This document shows positions 16,884 to 25,228 of a DNA stretch of 64,000 bases, piece by piece. The position numbers and the translations under genes were made by a program. The notes below the pieces were generated by a model, which made no database searches, was not told where the DNA came from, and saw nothing but the letters and a program-made list of their open reading frames with translations. This stretch comes from Acidobacteriota bacterium (lineage in GTDB: Bacteria > Acidobacteriota > Thermoanaerobaculia > UBA5066 > Gp7-AA6), in assembly GCA_027307335.1 (NCBI GenBank), contig DAHUXD010000064.1:1-64000 (forward strand). The letters are read 5' to 3'. Position 1 is the first letter of the stretch; each line of letters starts with the position of its first letter.

Positions 16884-18941
16884 TCACCAGACCCCGACCC
16901 GCGCATCCTTGCCGAGATACAGCTTCTCGTTCGGCCTGACCGTGAAGGCGGCATACCAGGCGTCCACGTTGCGGATGGTGTCGGCGCGGAATTCGGCGGG
17001 CGCATGGCCGTCCACCCGGATCAACATGCGCAGCGACTCGGGACGGGTCTTGCGTCTCCAGGCCTGCCCGAACGCGATGAAGAAGCGCTGGTCCGGAGAA
17101 AAGCCCTGGATTTCCGGGAGCTTTCCGCCGTAGGCGGCCCGATAACCGTCGAACGATGCGGACACGCCGGCCACGTCGGCGATGTTCTCGGAAAGCGTGA
17201 GTTTCCCGTTCACGTGCAGGCCGGGCAGGGGCTCGTAGGCGTCGTATTGCGCGACCAGGCGCCGGCCCGCCGCCTGGAAGCGAGCGAGATCTTCCGGCGT
17301 CCACCAGTTGACGAGACGGCCGTCCGCGTCGAACTGAGCCCCCTGGTCGTCGAAGCTGTGGCTGATCTCGTGACCGATGATCGAGCCCATCGCGCCGTAG
17401 TTCTGGACGGGATCCCCGTTTCCGTCGAAGAACGGGGGATTCATGATCGCCGCCGGGAAGTTGAGGGCATTCTGGAGCGGCAGGTTCACGGCATCGACGG
17501 TCTGCGCCGTCATGCACCACGCCGCCTTGTCGACGGGCTTCCCGAGCCGACGGACGGCCGCCTGATAGACGAAGAGGTCGACGCGCTGCTGGTTGCCCAG
17601 AGCGTCGTCCCGCTCGAGACGAAGGCCCGAGTCATCGCGCCAGTGCTCCGGGTAACCGATGCCGACGTAGAGGGTGTCGAGTTTCGCCTTGGCCTTCGCC
17701 TTCGTCGCCGCCGACATCCAGTCGAGCGCGTCGATGCGCCGGCGGAACGCCGCCACGATGTTGTCGACCATGGCCCTGCCCTGCGTCTTGTACTCGGGCG
17801 GGAAGTAGCGCTCGACGTAGAGCCGGCCGACCGCGTCGCCGAGGGCGTCGCTCGTGGCCCGGACCGCCCGCTTCCATCGGTCGCGGGGCTTCGTGGCGCC
17901 GGTCAGGGCCGTCCCGTAGAAGCGAAACGCCTCGTCGGCGAACGCCTTCGGCAGCAGTGCCGAGGCCCGATCGAGAGCGCGGAACGTCAGGTAGTCCTTC
18001 CAGACCTCGAGCGGCTCGCTGCCGACGAGCGCGGCGATGCCGGCCGTCGCGGTGGGGTGCCAGACCATGATCATCGGCTGCGAGGCGAGCCCCGCCGCTT
18101 CGAAGTAGGCGGTCCAGTCCAGACCGGGAGCGCGGGCGGCGAACTCGGAGAGCGGCCACGCATTGTTGGCCTTCTGCACGTCGACCGAGTCGGTCCGGCT
18201 GACGTGCACATTCGCGATCTTCGCCTCCAGCTCGTAGACACGGGAGGCGCGTGCCGACGCGTCTCGCTGCTTCGTGAGATCGAAAACGGCCTGGATGTGC
18301 GCCCGATACTTGCCCTGGAGCTCGCGGCTGCGGTCGTCCGTGTTGCGGTAGTCGTCCCGATCCGGGAGACCGAGACCGCCCTGCAGCAGGTAGGCGACGT
18401 AGTGGTCCGGGCTCGAGAAGGCCGGCGCCGCCCAGAGACCGAAGATCCGGTCGGTGTGGAAATTGGTGCAGTTGAGCGCGTCGACGTCCGCGCGCAGGCC
18501 CGACCCGAGGACCCTGGACAGAGACGTCCGGTCGGAGATGCCGGCGATCGCCGATAGCTCCGGCTGGAGCGAGGCGAGGCCTCGCTTCTCGATCGCCGCT
18601 TCGTCCATGTAGGCCGCATAGAACGTGCCCACGAGGGCCGAGGGCGAGCCCGAGGGCGCGTTCCCCTTCTCGGCCTCCTGGATCAGTCCCTGCGTCCGTT
18701 CGTTCACCTTCTCGTCCAGGATCGAGCCCGATCCCCACGAGGCTCGGTCCGCCGGGATCTCCGCCGTCCTGATCCAGCCGCCGTTGGCGTACGCGAAGAA
18801 GTCGTCGCCCGGGAGCACGCTCCGGTCCATGCCGGCCACATCGACGCGGTACGTCGGAGCGGGCGCGGCAGCGCCTCCGAGGAAGGTCCACGCTGCGAGG
18901 GCGAGCGCACCGGCAGCCACGAGCGGCTTTCTATCGACCAC
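16884..18941 (-). CDS. M13 family zinc metallopeptidase, copy 2
   Basis: A 685-residue close paralogue of the preceding gene, conserved throughout: HEISH starts at residue 524, ENIAD follows, and the ends are WYAAFTVRPNEKLYLGKDAR and GVW. Start GTG 18941 has GGGAGGAG a few bases upstream and gives a signal peptide (PLVAAGALALAAWTFLGG). The longer upstream open frame overlaps the next gene and has no support. The pair probably arose by tandem duplication; the retained active sites suggest both are functional, perhaps with different peptide preference. Confidence 0.93.
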   Translation of the reverse strand: MVDRKPLVAAGALALAAWTFLGGAAAPAPTYRVDVAGMDRSVLPGDDFFAYANGGWIRTAEIPADRASWGSGSILDEKVNERTQGLIQEAEKGNAPSGSPSALVGTFYAAYMDEAAIEKRGLASLQPELSAIAGISDRTSLSRVLGSGLRADVDALNCTNFHTDRIFGLWAAPAFSSPDHYVAYLLQGGLGLPDRDDYRNTDDRSRELQGKYRAHIQAVFDLTKQRDASARASRVYELEAKIANVHVSRTDSVDVQKANNAWPLSEFAARAPGLDWTAYFEAAGLASQPMIMVWHPTATAGIAALVGSEPLEVWKDYLTFRALDRASALLPKAFADEAFRFYGTALTGATKPRDRWKRAVRATSDALGDAVGRLYVERYFPPEYKTQGRAMVDNIVAAFRRRIDALDWMSAATKAKAKAKLDTLYVGIGYPEHWRDDSGLRLERDDALGNQQRVDLFVYQAAVRRLGKPVDKAAWCMTAQTVDAVNLPLQNALNFPAAIMNPPFFDGNGDPVQNYGAMGSIIGHEISHSFDDQGAQFDADGRLVNWWTPEDLARFQAAGRRLVAQYDAYEPLPGLHVNGKLTLSENIADVAGVSASFDGYRAAYGGKLPEIQGFSPDQRFFIAFGQAWRRKTRPESLRMLIRVDGHAPAEFRADTIRNVDAWYAAFTVRPNEKLYLGKDARVGVW

Positions 18942-18963
18942 GGTCTCCTCCCGGGCCGAGAGG

Positions 18964-20457
18964 TTATACCGAAGGAGAGGAGGTCCGGGTCCCGGCGCCT
19001 CCGGAGTCCGCCACCTCCGCGTCGGCTTCGATCTCGACGAGATACTCGTCGCCCACCAGGCGCGCGGACACGAGCGTGTTCGCGGGCTGGATGCGGCCGA
19101 AGCGCTCGCCATGGGCGCGGGCGACGGCCGGCCAGTCCGCGACGCGCGCCACGAACACCCGCGTGCGGACCACGTCCTCCAGCCTCGCCCCGAGCGACTG
19201 GAGCGCGCCCTCGATCTTGTCGATCGCGAAATGCATCTGCGCGGCGGGATCCGTGCCGCCGATGACCCGGTCCCGGTGCGTCGCGGTCGTGCCCGATACC
19301 TGAACACGGCTGCCGCTGCGCGTCGCGCGGGAGTAGCCGGCCATCGACTCCCACGGCGTGCCGCTCAGGCACAACAGGCGGCCGTCGGCCCGGCGCTCGA
19401 CCGCGTACGGCGCCGGGAAAGACTCCACGTGGTGGCTCAGGTCGCCGGACGCGGTGAGGAACGGAGGCTTGCGGTACTCGTCGCCGCAGTCGCCGGGAAT
19501 CGGAACGAGCGTGGCGAGCCCGGCCTCCAATTCCGCGCGGTCCTCGCCGGTCAGGGCGAACGAGAAGACCCGGAGATTGTCGGCGACGTGCTCTCTTTCG
19601 CCGGGCCGGGCGCCCACGATGACCCCCGCGACGGCGGGCTGCTCGAGGACCCAGCGCACCGCGACGTTGGCGATCGACACGCCGTGCCGGCGCGCCACCC
19701 CGTCCGCCGCGCGCAGCACGCGCTGCAGCGCGCCCCAGCCGCCGGCGACGCGCAGGAAGCGCCCGTACTTCATCTGCGACCAGGTCCCCTGCCGCTCCCA
19801 GTCGGGCTCGGGCTTCGCCAGCCAGCGGTCCGACAGCCAGCCGCCCGCGAGCGTGCCGTAGGCGAGCAGCCGCGCGCCGCGCGCCCGGCACACGTCCGAC
19901 ATCGCGCCGGCCGCGCGCCGGTCGAGCAGCGAGAAGCAGACCTGGTTCGAGACCACCGGGATGCCGGTGGCGAGCACCATGTTGAGGTGGGCGGCGTCCA
20001 CGTTCGTCAGGCCGAGATGACCGATGAGCCCCTCGCCCTGGAGCTTCTGCAGATGCAGCAGGCCGTCCAGCCAGCTCGGATCGGCGTAGCTCCACGCGTG
20101 GAACTGCAGCAGATCGATCCGGTCCGTGCGGAGCCGTTCGAGCGAGCGCTCGACCGCCGCCCGCGCGTCGGAGAGCGCCAGCGGGCCCGGCTTCGGCACC
20201 CACTTCGTGAATCGCTGCACCGGCACGTCCCCCAGACGGCCCGCCACGACCTCCGCCGACCCGTAGTGGTCGGCCATGTCGAAGGACGTGAGGCCGGCGT
20301 CGACGTACGGGCGCAGCGCCCGCGCCGCCACATCGGGGTCGAGCGCGCGGCCGTCCCGCTCCATGTCGGCGATCTGCCAGAGGCCCGTGAGCACGCGGGA
20401 GATGGAGAGGCCAGGGGCGAGTTCGGTGCGTTCGACGGCGGGAGGCATCGCTCTCAT
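18964..20457 (-). CDS. Aldo/keto reductase fused to a RidA-like domain
   Basis: A 497-residue two-domain protein. Residues ~1-330 are an aldo/keto reductase barrel: DAGLTSFDMADHYGSAE (catalytic Asp and Tyr), WVPKPG (Lys region), LLQFHAW (His), and GVIVGARPGEREHVADNL for the cofactor. Residues ~360-490 form a RidA/YjgF-type fold, visible as QVSGTTA, then FAIDKIEGALQSLGARLEDV, VRTRVFVARVADWPAVARAH and NTLVSARLVGDEYLVEIEAD. The conserved RidA Arg occurs in the VRTRVFV segment. Coupling to the upstream permease (ATGA overlap) suggests reduction and imine clearance of a compound imported by it, an inference. The ATG at 20457 decides the start; the frame continues open further upstream only as a shadow. 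Confidence 0.85.
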   Translation of the reverse strand: MRAMPPAVERTELAPGLSISRVLTGLWQIADMERDGRALDPDVAARALRPYVDAGLTSFDMADHYGSAEVVAGRLGDVPVQRFTKWVPKPGPLALSDARAAVERSLERLRTDRIDLLQFHAWSYADPSWLDGLLHLQKLQGEGLIGHLGLTNVDAAHLNMVLATGIPVVSNQVCFSLLDRRAAGAMSDVCRARGARLLAYGTLAGGWLSDRWLAKPEPDWERQGTWSQMKYGRFLRVAGGWGALQRVLRAADGVARRHGVSIANVAVRWVLEQPAVAGVIVGARPGEREHVADNLRVFSFALTGEDRAELEAGLATLVPIPGDCGDEYRKPPFLTASGDLSHHVESFPAPYAVERRADGRLLCLSGTPWESMAGYSRATRSGSRVQVSGTTATHRDRVIGGTDPAAQMHFAIDKIEGALQSLGARLEDVVRTRVFVARVADWPAVARAHGERFGRIQPANTLVSARLVGDEYLVEIEADAEVADSGGAGTRTSSPSV

Positions 20458-21965
20458 CCGGGCGGCAGCGCCGCGAACCGGGCGTCGAGGTCGACGCCCT
20501 GGCGGCGCAGCCTCCGCGTCTCGCGGAGATAGACGATCGAGCCGGCGGCCATCACGAGCAGCCACAGCGGCGTCGAGCGAAAGTACCACGCGGCCGCCGG
20601 CGCGGTGACGTCCCTCCACGTGTGCACGCCGAGAAACAGCGCGAGCACGGCGACGGCCGCCGCCGCGAGCGGCACCTGCGCGGACCGCGACGGCATCACC
20701 GTGACCTCCCGGGCGAGCGCGGCATTGCGCCCGGGCAGCGTCAGCACCGACACCGCCATCAGGAGGAAGTTGACGAGCATCGAGGTCACGAGGATGTCGA
20801 TGCCGAGGAAGAAGTCCCCGGCCACGTGGCAGCCGAGGATGCCGAGTGTGGCCATGCCGGCGCTCGCGAGGATCGCGGCGTGGGGCGTGCGGAAGCGCGG
20901 ATGCACCGCGGCGATGCCGCGCGGGAAGATCCCGTCCTCGGCCCACGCGAACATCAGCCGCGACACCCCGAGCAGCATCGCGGGCAGGTCCTTGATCAGC
21001 GCGACCGCCGCGCCGGCGACGATCACGACCGTCCACGCCGGAGGGAGCAGCATCCCGAGGAGGCCGGGGGCCGTCACGTCGCGGCGCCGCGCCTCGTCCG
21101 CAATGAACGGCCAGGGGACCGCGTGGTAGACCGCCGCGGTGAAGAGCATGTAGAAGATCCCGACCGACACGACGGAGATGCCGATCGCGAGCGGCAGGTT
21201 CCGTCCGGGATTGCGGGACTCGCCGCCCGCCTGCGCGATCGAGTCGAACCCGATGAAGGACGCGAACAGCAGCGCCGAGGCGGGCAGCAGGACCGACGGC
21301 GTGAGCGGCGCCGCCGCGACCGCGGGCACGGCGCGGCCCTCGCGGGCGAGCAGCGCGGCCGCGAACGCGGCATGGTCGAAGGAGAACCCGGCCACGATCA
21401 CGACGCCGCCGAGGAGGAACGTCAGGAACATCAGCGGCACGATCAGGCGCTCGTAGGCCTTCACGCCGCGGACGTTGACGAGCACCGCGGCCCAGAGGAA
21501 CGCGAGCGAGATCGCCAGCCGGATCGGCCCCGTCTCCAGGGCGGACGCCAGCGCCGCGGCGCCCGCGGCCACGGCGACGTCCCGCAGGAACGGCACGATC
21601 AGGTACGAAACCACGCCGATCGCGACACAGAGCGAGAACCACTGGGAGAAGGAGGCGACGAAGCCGAGGTAGGGGTCGAGCGCGCGGCTCGCGTAGACGT
21701 AGCTGCCGCCGGCGCGCGGCATCGCCGAGGCGAGGACCGCGTACGCGAGGCCCGCCAGCGCGGCCGGCAGCGCCGCGAAGACGAAGGCCGGCAGCACGTG
21801 CGGACCGATGCCCGGCGCGTGGCGCTGGATCATGAACGGGATGACGTTGACGCCCGCGCCGATCATCGAGCACACGCCGGTCGCGACCAGGCCGAGCAGC
21901 CCCATCTCGCGGGCCAGCCCCGGTTGCGGGAGCGCGGCGGGAGCCTGGCCTCGGGGTGTCGCCAT
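20454..21965 (-). CDS. APC-family amino acid/amine permease
   Basis: A 503-residue transporter with about twelve hydrophobic helices. The unwound TM1 substrate motif is GLVATGVCSMIGAGVNVIPF, followed by a TM6 region of the type FASFIGFDSIAQAGGESRNP, both APC superfamily hallmarks. The Glu-rich turn after TM6 (GGESRNPGRNLPLAI) is well conserved in amino acid permeases. It probably imports an amino acid or amine with protons across the inner membrane; the substrate is unknown. It is coupled to the aldo/keto reductase-RidA fusion by a 4-base overlap. Confidence 0.9.
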   Translation of the reverse strand: MATPRGQAPAALPQPGLAREMGLLGLVATGVCSMIGAGVNVIPFMIQRHAPGIGPHVLPAFVFAALPAALAGLAYAVLASAMPRAGGSYVYASRALDPYLGFVASFSQWFSLCVAIGVVSYLIVPFLRDVAVAAGAAALASALETGPIRLAISLAFLWAAVLVNVRGVKAYERLIVPLMFLTFLLGGVVIVAGFSFDHAAFAAALLAREGRAVPAVAAAPLTPSVLLPASALLFASFIGFDSIAQAGGESRNPGRNLPLAIGISVVSVGIFYMLFTAAVYHAVPWPFIADEARRRDVTAPGLLGMLLPPAWTVVIVAGAAVALIKDLPAMLLGVSRLMFAWAEDGIFPRGIAAVHPRFRTPHAAILASAGMATLGILGCHVAGDFFLGIDILVTSMLVNFLLMAVSVLTLPGRNAALAREVTVMPSRSAQVPLAAAAVAVLALFLGVHTWRDVTAPAAAWYFRSTPLWLLVMAAGSIVYLRETRRLRRQGVDLDARFAALPPG

Positions 21966-22025
21966 GCGTGGCGCTTCTGTATCACGGGGCGGGATCGACG
22001 CTCCCCGAGCCCGCCTCCGTCGCGA

Positions 22026-23441
22026 TCAGTCGGACGAATGTCCCGGACTGCCGACGTCGGCCACCGCGAAGAACTCGCCGCGCGGCAGCTGGATGTACGT
22101 CTCGTTGCCGCGATTCCAGCTGTAGCGCAACGTGCCGAGGTCGCCGGGAATGGTCCACCAGTCGCCGACGGCATAGAGGTGACCCCGCGCGTCGGCGGCC
22201 ATGCCCGGCAGCCGCCACGGCTTGCGCCCGTCCTGATCCACGATCAGGCCGTAGTCGGTGATCGCGTGTTCGGTGCCTGCTTCGAGCGAGACGCTCAGCA
22301 GGTGGAAATCCTGGAATTCCTGGTTTCCGAACGCGCGATTCGCCCGCTGGTAATAGAACACGCGGTTCCCGCCGATCGCGATGCCGCCGAGGTAGTTGAA
22401 GCCGATGTGCCGGATGGGGGTGAACGCGGACGCCATGGGTCGGGTCGAGTCGAACTCGTAGAGCATGCCGCCGTGATCCGACATCGTGAGCAGGGCGCGG
22501 TCCCCGTCGAGCGGCTGCATCCACTCGATCGAGCGGGCGGCCTGGAGAGCCTTCTTCGACTCGACCTCGTTCGAGTCCCACCGAACGAGGGCGGGCAGCG
22601 CCCCGTCGTGGACCTCGATGACGCCCGTGTCCCCGTGGACCTGCTGCAGGTCCCCGTTCTGGTTCCTGAGAGAGAACCAGACGTCGCCGCGCCGGTCGAC
22701 GAAGGTCCAGTAGCACGCAAAATCGTAGTTGTTGCGATTCGGGGCGCTGACCTGGCCGAGGTTCTTCTTCTCGCCGGTTGCGATGTCGATCCGATACATG
22801 TAGGCCGCCTGGCCGGCGTCCTTCCCCGTGACGAAGACGTAGAGGAGCCGGCGCACGGGATCGACGCCGATGGCCGAGTAGGTCGTGTATCCCGGATGGA
22901 CGACGCCGAAGTCCCGCCAGCGCCCGGTCGCGAGCTCGTAACCGAGGGCGTGGGAACCGGTCCAGGTCTTGTAGACGCCGGGCTTTTCGGCCGAAAAATG
23001 CGTCGCCATGTAGAGCCAGCCGTTCGCCTCGACGATGTCGCTGTGGATCTTTCCCTGGGGATTCGTTTGAGGATCTTCACCGCAGATTTCCGTGATGTCG
23101 TGAACCAGCTCGGTGATCTGCGCGGTCCTGGGGTCGTACTTGAAGAACGAGGCGCCATGATGCGCCGAGTGCGTCGAGCTCGCGAAGTACACGTTGCCGT
23201 CGGACGCGAGACGAATGCCTTCCCATTGGCCGTCCAGTTCGCGCTTGTACGTGTTGAGGGCGAAGGTCCGCATCGGCGCCTGCGCCGGGCCCTTCGGGCC
23301 GGCCGGCGCGGGCGCTGCCGGGGCCGCGGTGGGCGCCGGAGTGTTCGTGCAGGCGGAAAGGGCGATGAGGGCGGCGGCGATGCCGAGCGACACGACCAGC
23401 CCGGGGAGAGAAACGGCGGCGATCCTGGGGCGGTGGGTCAT
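22026..23441 (-). CDS. Beta-propeller lipoprotein
   Basis: A 471-residue lipoprotein. The ATG at 23441 starts a signal peptide with lipobox IALSAC; the Cys is followed by a short Pro/Ala linker. The body is built of repeated blades with Asp/Gly turn signatures (LASDGNVYFASSTHSAHHGA, YELATGRWRDFGVVHPGY, RRGDVWFSLRNQNGDLQQ, MAADARGHLYAVGDWW), a six- to seven-bladed propeller like SMP-30/NHL-type proteins. No catalytic residue set was identified. This is the last chromosomal gene before the tRNA scar. Confidence 0.7.
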   Translation of the reverse strand: MTHRPRIAAVSLPGLVVSLGIAAALIALSACTNTPAPTAAPAAPAPAGPKGPAQAPMRTFALNTYKRELDGQWEGIRLASDGNVYFASSTHSAHHGASFFKYDPRTAQITELVHDITEICGEDPQTNPQGKIHSDIVEANGWLYMATHFSAEKPGVYKTWTGSHALGYELATGRWRDFGVVHPGYTTYSAIGVDPVRRLLYVFVTGKDAGQAAYMYRIDIATGEKKNLGQVSAPNRNNYDFACYWTFVDRRGDVWFSLRNQNGDLQQVHGDTGVIEVHDGALPALVRWDSNEVESKKALQAARSIEWMQPLDGDRALLTMSDHGGMLYEFDSTRPMASAFTPIRHIGFNYLGGIAIGGNRVFYYQRANRAFGNQEFQDFHLLSVSLEAGTEHAITDYGLIVDQDGRKPWRLPGMAADARGHLYAVGDWWTIPGDLGTLRYSWNRGNETYIQLPRGEFFAVADVGSPGHSSD

Positions 23442-23530
23442 CAAAGTCAGCTCCTCGGCTCGCGAGGGGCTCCGCGAGCTTACGCGAATCCCGAGACGAG
23501 CGCGCGGATGGGGACAGCCCTCACCACAAA

Positions 23531-23584
23531 CCCCTCTCCCCTGCTGGGGCGAGGGGCTTTGATGTTCGCGCGCTCTCGCGCGCG
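23531..23584 (-). terminator. Two hairpins downstream of the tRNA remnant
   Basis: Reading on the minus strand after the tRNA 3' end: CGCGCGC-GAGA-GCGCGCG (23584-23567), then CCCCTC-GCCCC-AGCA-GGGG-A-GAGGGG (23556-23531), the latter followed by TTTGTGG. They sit where a terminator for the original tRNA gene would be. The T-run is short. Confidence 0.45.
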
Positions 23585-23598
23585 GATGGGTCTCTGTC

Positions 23599-23643
23599 TG
23601 GAGCGGGCAACCGGGATCGAACCGGCGACATCCAGCTTGGGAA
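23599..23643 (-). tRNA. 3' fragment of tRNA-Gly(CCC), attachment site remnant
   Basis: On the minus strand these 45 bases run from the anticodon loop TTCCCAA through the 3' anticodon stem (GCTGG), the T-arm (GCCGG-TTCGATC-CCGGT) and the acceptor strand (TGCCCGC) with discriminator T and encoded CCA. The matching 5' half, which should begin GCGGGCA and include CCAGC before the loop, is absent: the bases beyond 23,643 share nothing with it. A cut exactly at the anticodon loop is the classic crossover place of tyrosine-recombinase elements. It is read as the distal att site; the reconstituted intact tRNA should lie past the far end of the element. Confidence 0.88.
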
Positions 23644-23734
23644 TAGGAGCCGAGGCTTCGGGATATTTCCGTACGCTTCCGCATCAACCACTTAGAGCCC
23701 ATCACCGAGCGTCCTGAAGCCTCCCCGAGCATCC

Positions 23735-23767
23735 TTTGAACCCCGTTTGAACTCTCCGTTGAACTCT
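23735..23767. repeat. Three phased TTGAAC direct repeats near the att site
   Basis: TTGAAC occurs at 23736-23741, 23747-23752 and 23759-23764, at 11- and 12-base steps (about one helix turn). The last two share the longer core GTT(T)GAACTCT. About 100 bases inside an att site this resembles arm-type integrase or excisionase binding sites. No protein evidence is available. Confidence 0.5.
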
Positions 23768-23785
23768 TCCTCGTATACCACGCCC

Positions 23786-23799
23786 CTCTATATATAGAG
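23786..23799. promoter_or_regulatory. 14-base perfect palindrome CTCTATATATAGAG
   Basis: A perfect AT-centred palindrome in a GC-rich context, 143 bases inside the element end. A near copy (TCTATATGTAGAGA, 13 of 14 matching in the shifted frame) lies just before the first RuvC-like gene at 59,547-59,560. It may be a regulator or recombinase site. Confidence 0.4.
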
Positions 23800-23821
23800 A
23801 AGGTCCTCGCCCGCCTCCGAC

Positions 23822-24041
23822 TCCGTTTCGAACCTCTCGGTAGCTGATTGACACCCAGCGTTCACCCTTCGCGCGGCAGCTCGATAGGCGAGCTCGCATG
23901 ACGGAAGGAGTTGGCCCTGCAGACGATCACCGTTTCCATCCAGGGAGGTTTGAGCGTTGCCCAAAGCCTACAGCTCGATGCCGCCGCCGCCCTCCCACTA
24001 TTCGTCAATCTGAAGATCGTTCTTCGGGGCGCCCAGGAGCG
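23822..24041 (+). repeat. Duplicated leader-plus-module block, copy A
   Basis: This block aligns without gaps, at an offset of 1,187 bases, to 25,009-25,228. It contains a leader with a 6-bp hairpin (23,878-23,894: AGCTCG-ATAGG-CGAGCT), a purine-rich ribosome site (AAGGAG) and the first ~40 codons of the methyltransferase frame (TITVSIQGG... LPLF... LK.VL). Hairpin arms differ between the copies yet both pair perfectly (TA pair here, CG in copy B). Confidence 0.75.
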
Positions 24042-25002
24042 CCGACCCGACATTTCAGCAAGCCCGCTGCCAAGCGACTTACTGAACAGAGTGATCCATG
24101 GCGACTGCCTGACTGTCATGAAGCGCCTGCCCGATGAATGTGTCGACTGCGTCGTGACAAGCCCTCCTTACTTCGGGCTTCGCGACTACGGAGCAGATGG
24201 ACAGATTGGCCTCGAGGAGACGCCCGACATGTACACCCGGAGGTTGGTTGAACTCTTCCGAGAAGTCAGAAGAGTTCTCAAGACCGAAGGCACCCTGTGG
24301 CTGAACCTTGGCGATAGCTACGCGGCCGGCGGAAACGGTGGGCACGGAAAGAAACAGCAGAGCAACCGTGGGACGCGGGCGATAGCCGGTACGGCGAAGA
24401 AGGCGCCCGCCGGCTTGAAGCCGAAGGATCTCGTCGGCATCCCGTGGCGCGTGGCTTTCGCCCTCCAGGCCGATGGCTGATATCTGCGGCAAGACATCAT
24501 CTGGGTGAAGCCGAACCCCATGCCCGAGTCCGTTACCGATCGCTGCACGAAGAGCCACGAGTATGTCTTCTTGCTTGCGAAGAGCAGGAGCTATTTCTAC
24601 GACAACGACGCGATCCGAGAGCCGCTAAAGGAAGTCTCGATCTTGAGAACGAAATATGGATGGCACGGTAAGGGAGATCATGGCCAAGGAAATTACGCAG
24701 GGTTGCGGCATATGGAAGTGATGGGTGCGCGGTTTGCGAATCCGAAGGGTCGAAATAAGCGCTCCGTCTGGAATGTGAATCCGAAGCCCTTCCGTGGCGC
24801 CCACTTCGCCACTTTTCCCGAGGGTCTCGTCACCCCAATGATTCTGGCCGGGTGCCCAAGAGGTGGGCTCGTTCTCGACCCGTTCATCGGCGCGGGCACG
24901 ACGGCTGTCGCGGCAAGACGGCTCGGGCGAAATTATCTCGGAATCGAGCTGAACCCTGAGTACATCGAGATCGCGGAGCGGCGACTCGCAGCGTCAGCGT
25001 AA
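23911..25002 (+). pseudogene. Beta-class DNA methyltransferase, interrupted by one in-frame TGA
   Basis: A site-specific DNA methyltransferase (adenine-N6 or cytosine-N4). The catalytic motif is TSPPYFGLRDYG; the SAM-binding motif comes late (LDPFIGAGTTAVAARRLG, then NYLGIELNPEYIEIAERR), the beta-class order. A single TGA at 24,478-24,480 splits it where relatives have Trp in the context ADG-W-YLRQDIIW; reading resumes in the same frame with intact motifs. TGG encodes Trp elsewhere in the same frame, so general UGA recoding is unlikely. The first ~45 residues are not methyltransferase but the duplicated module. The alignment with copy B places the start at CTG 23,917; TTG 23,911 is an alternative. 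No restriction enzyme gene is adjacent. It could be a point mutation or a sequencing error. Confidence 0.82.
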
Positions 25003-25008
25003 TCCCAT

Positions 25009-25228
25009 TCCGTTTCGAGCGTCTCGGTCGTTCTTCCACACCCCGACTCCACACTCCGCGTCGCAGCCCGATAGTCGGGCTCGCAAGACGAAAGGAGTCG
25101 TGGTTGCACACGATCACGGTATCGATTCAGGGAGACGTCAGCGTCCAGGAGAGCGTCGAGGTGAGCGACGCCGAGGCGCTTCCGCTCTTTATCCGGCTGA
25201 AGTCGGTTCTCCAGGCGGAGGGAGCTGC
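25009..25228 (+). repeat. Duplicated leader-plus-module block, copy B
   Basis: Second copy, beginning 7 bases after the methyltransferase stop. Hairpin 25,065-25,081 is AGCCCG-ATAGT-CGGGCT, with the same AUAG loop start as copy A and a compensating base-pair change. It is followed by CTCGCA-A-GACG-A-AAGGAG and TTG 25,104. The leader and the first ~40 codons are conserved; the copies diverge after LK.VL. Confidence 0.75.

Noticed and set aside
14909-16939. 676-codon plus-strand frame opposite the first M13 peptidase
   Set aside because: Antisense shadow; the minus strand has the complete M13 motif set.
20622-23717. 1,031-codon plus-strand frame opposite the permease and lipoprotein genes
   Set aside because: High-GC shadow: Arg/Asp/Glu/His-rich without domains, while the minus strand carries clear families with starts and overlaps.
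23599-23720. Intact tRNA gene with an unusual 5' half
   Set aside because: No GCGGGCA acceptor strand or CCAGC stem partner upstream; only the 3' 45 bases match a tRNA.
24478-24480. UGA read as Trp across the element (altered code)
   Set aside because: TGG is used for Trp in the same frame and TGA works as the stop in several overlapping gene junctions.
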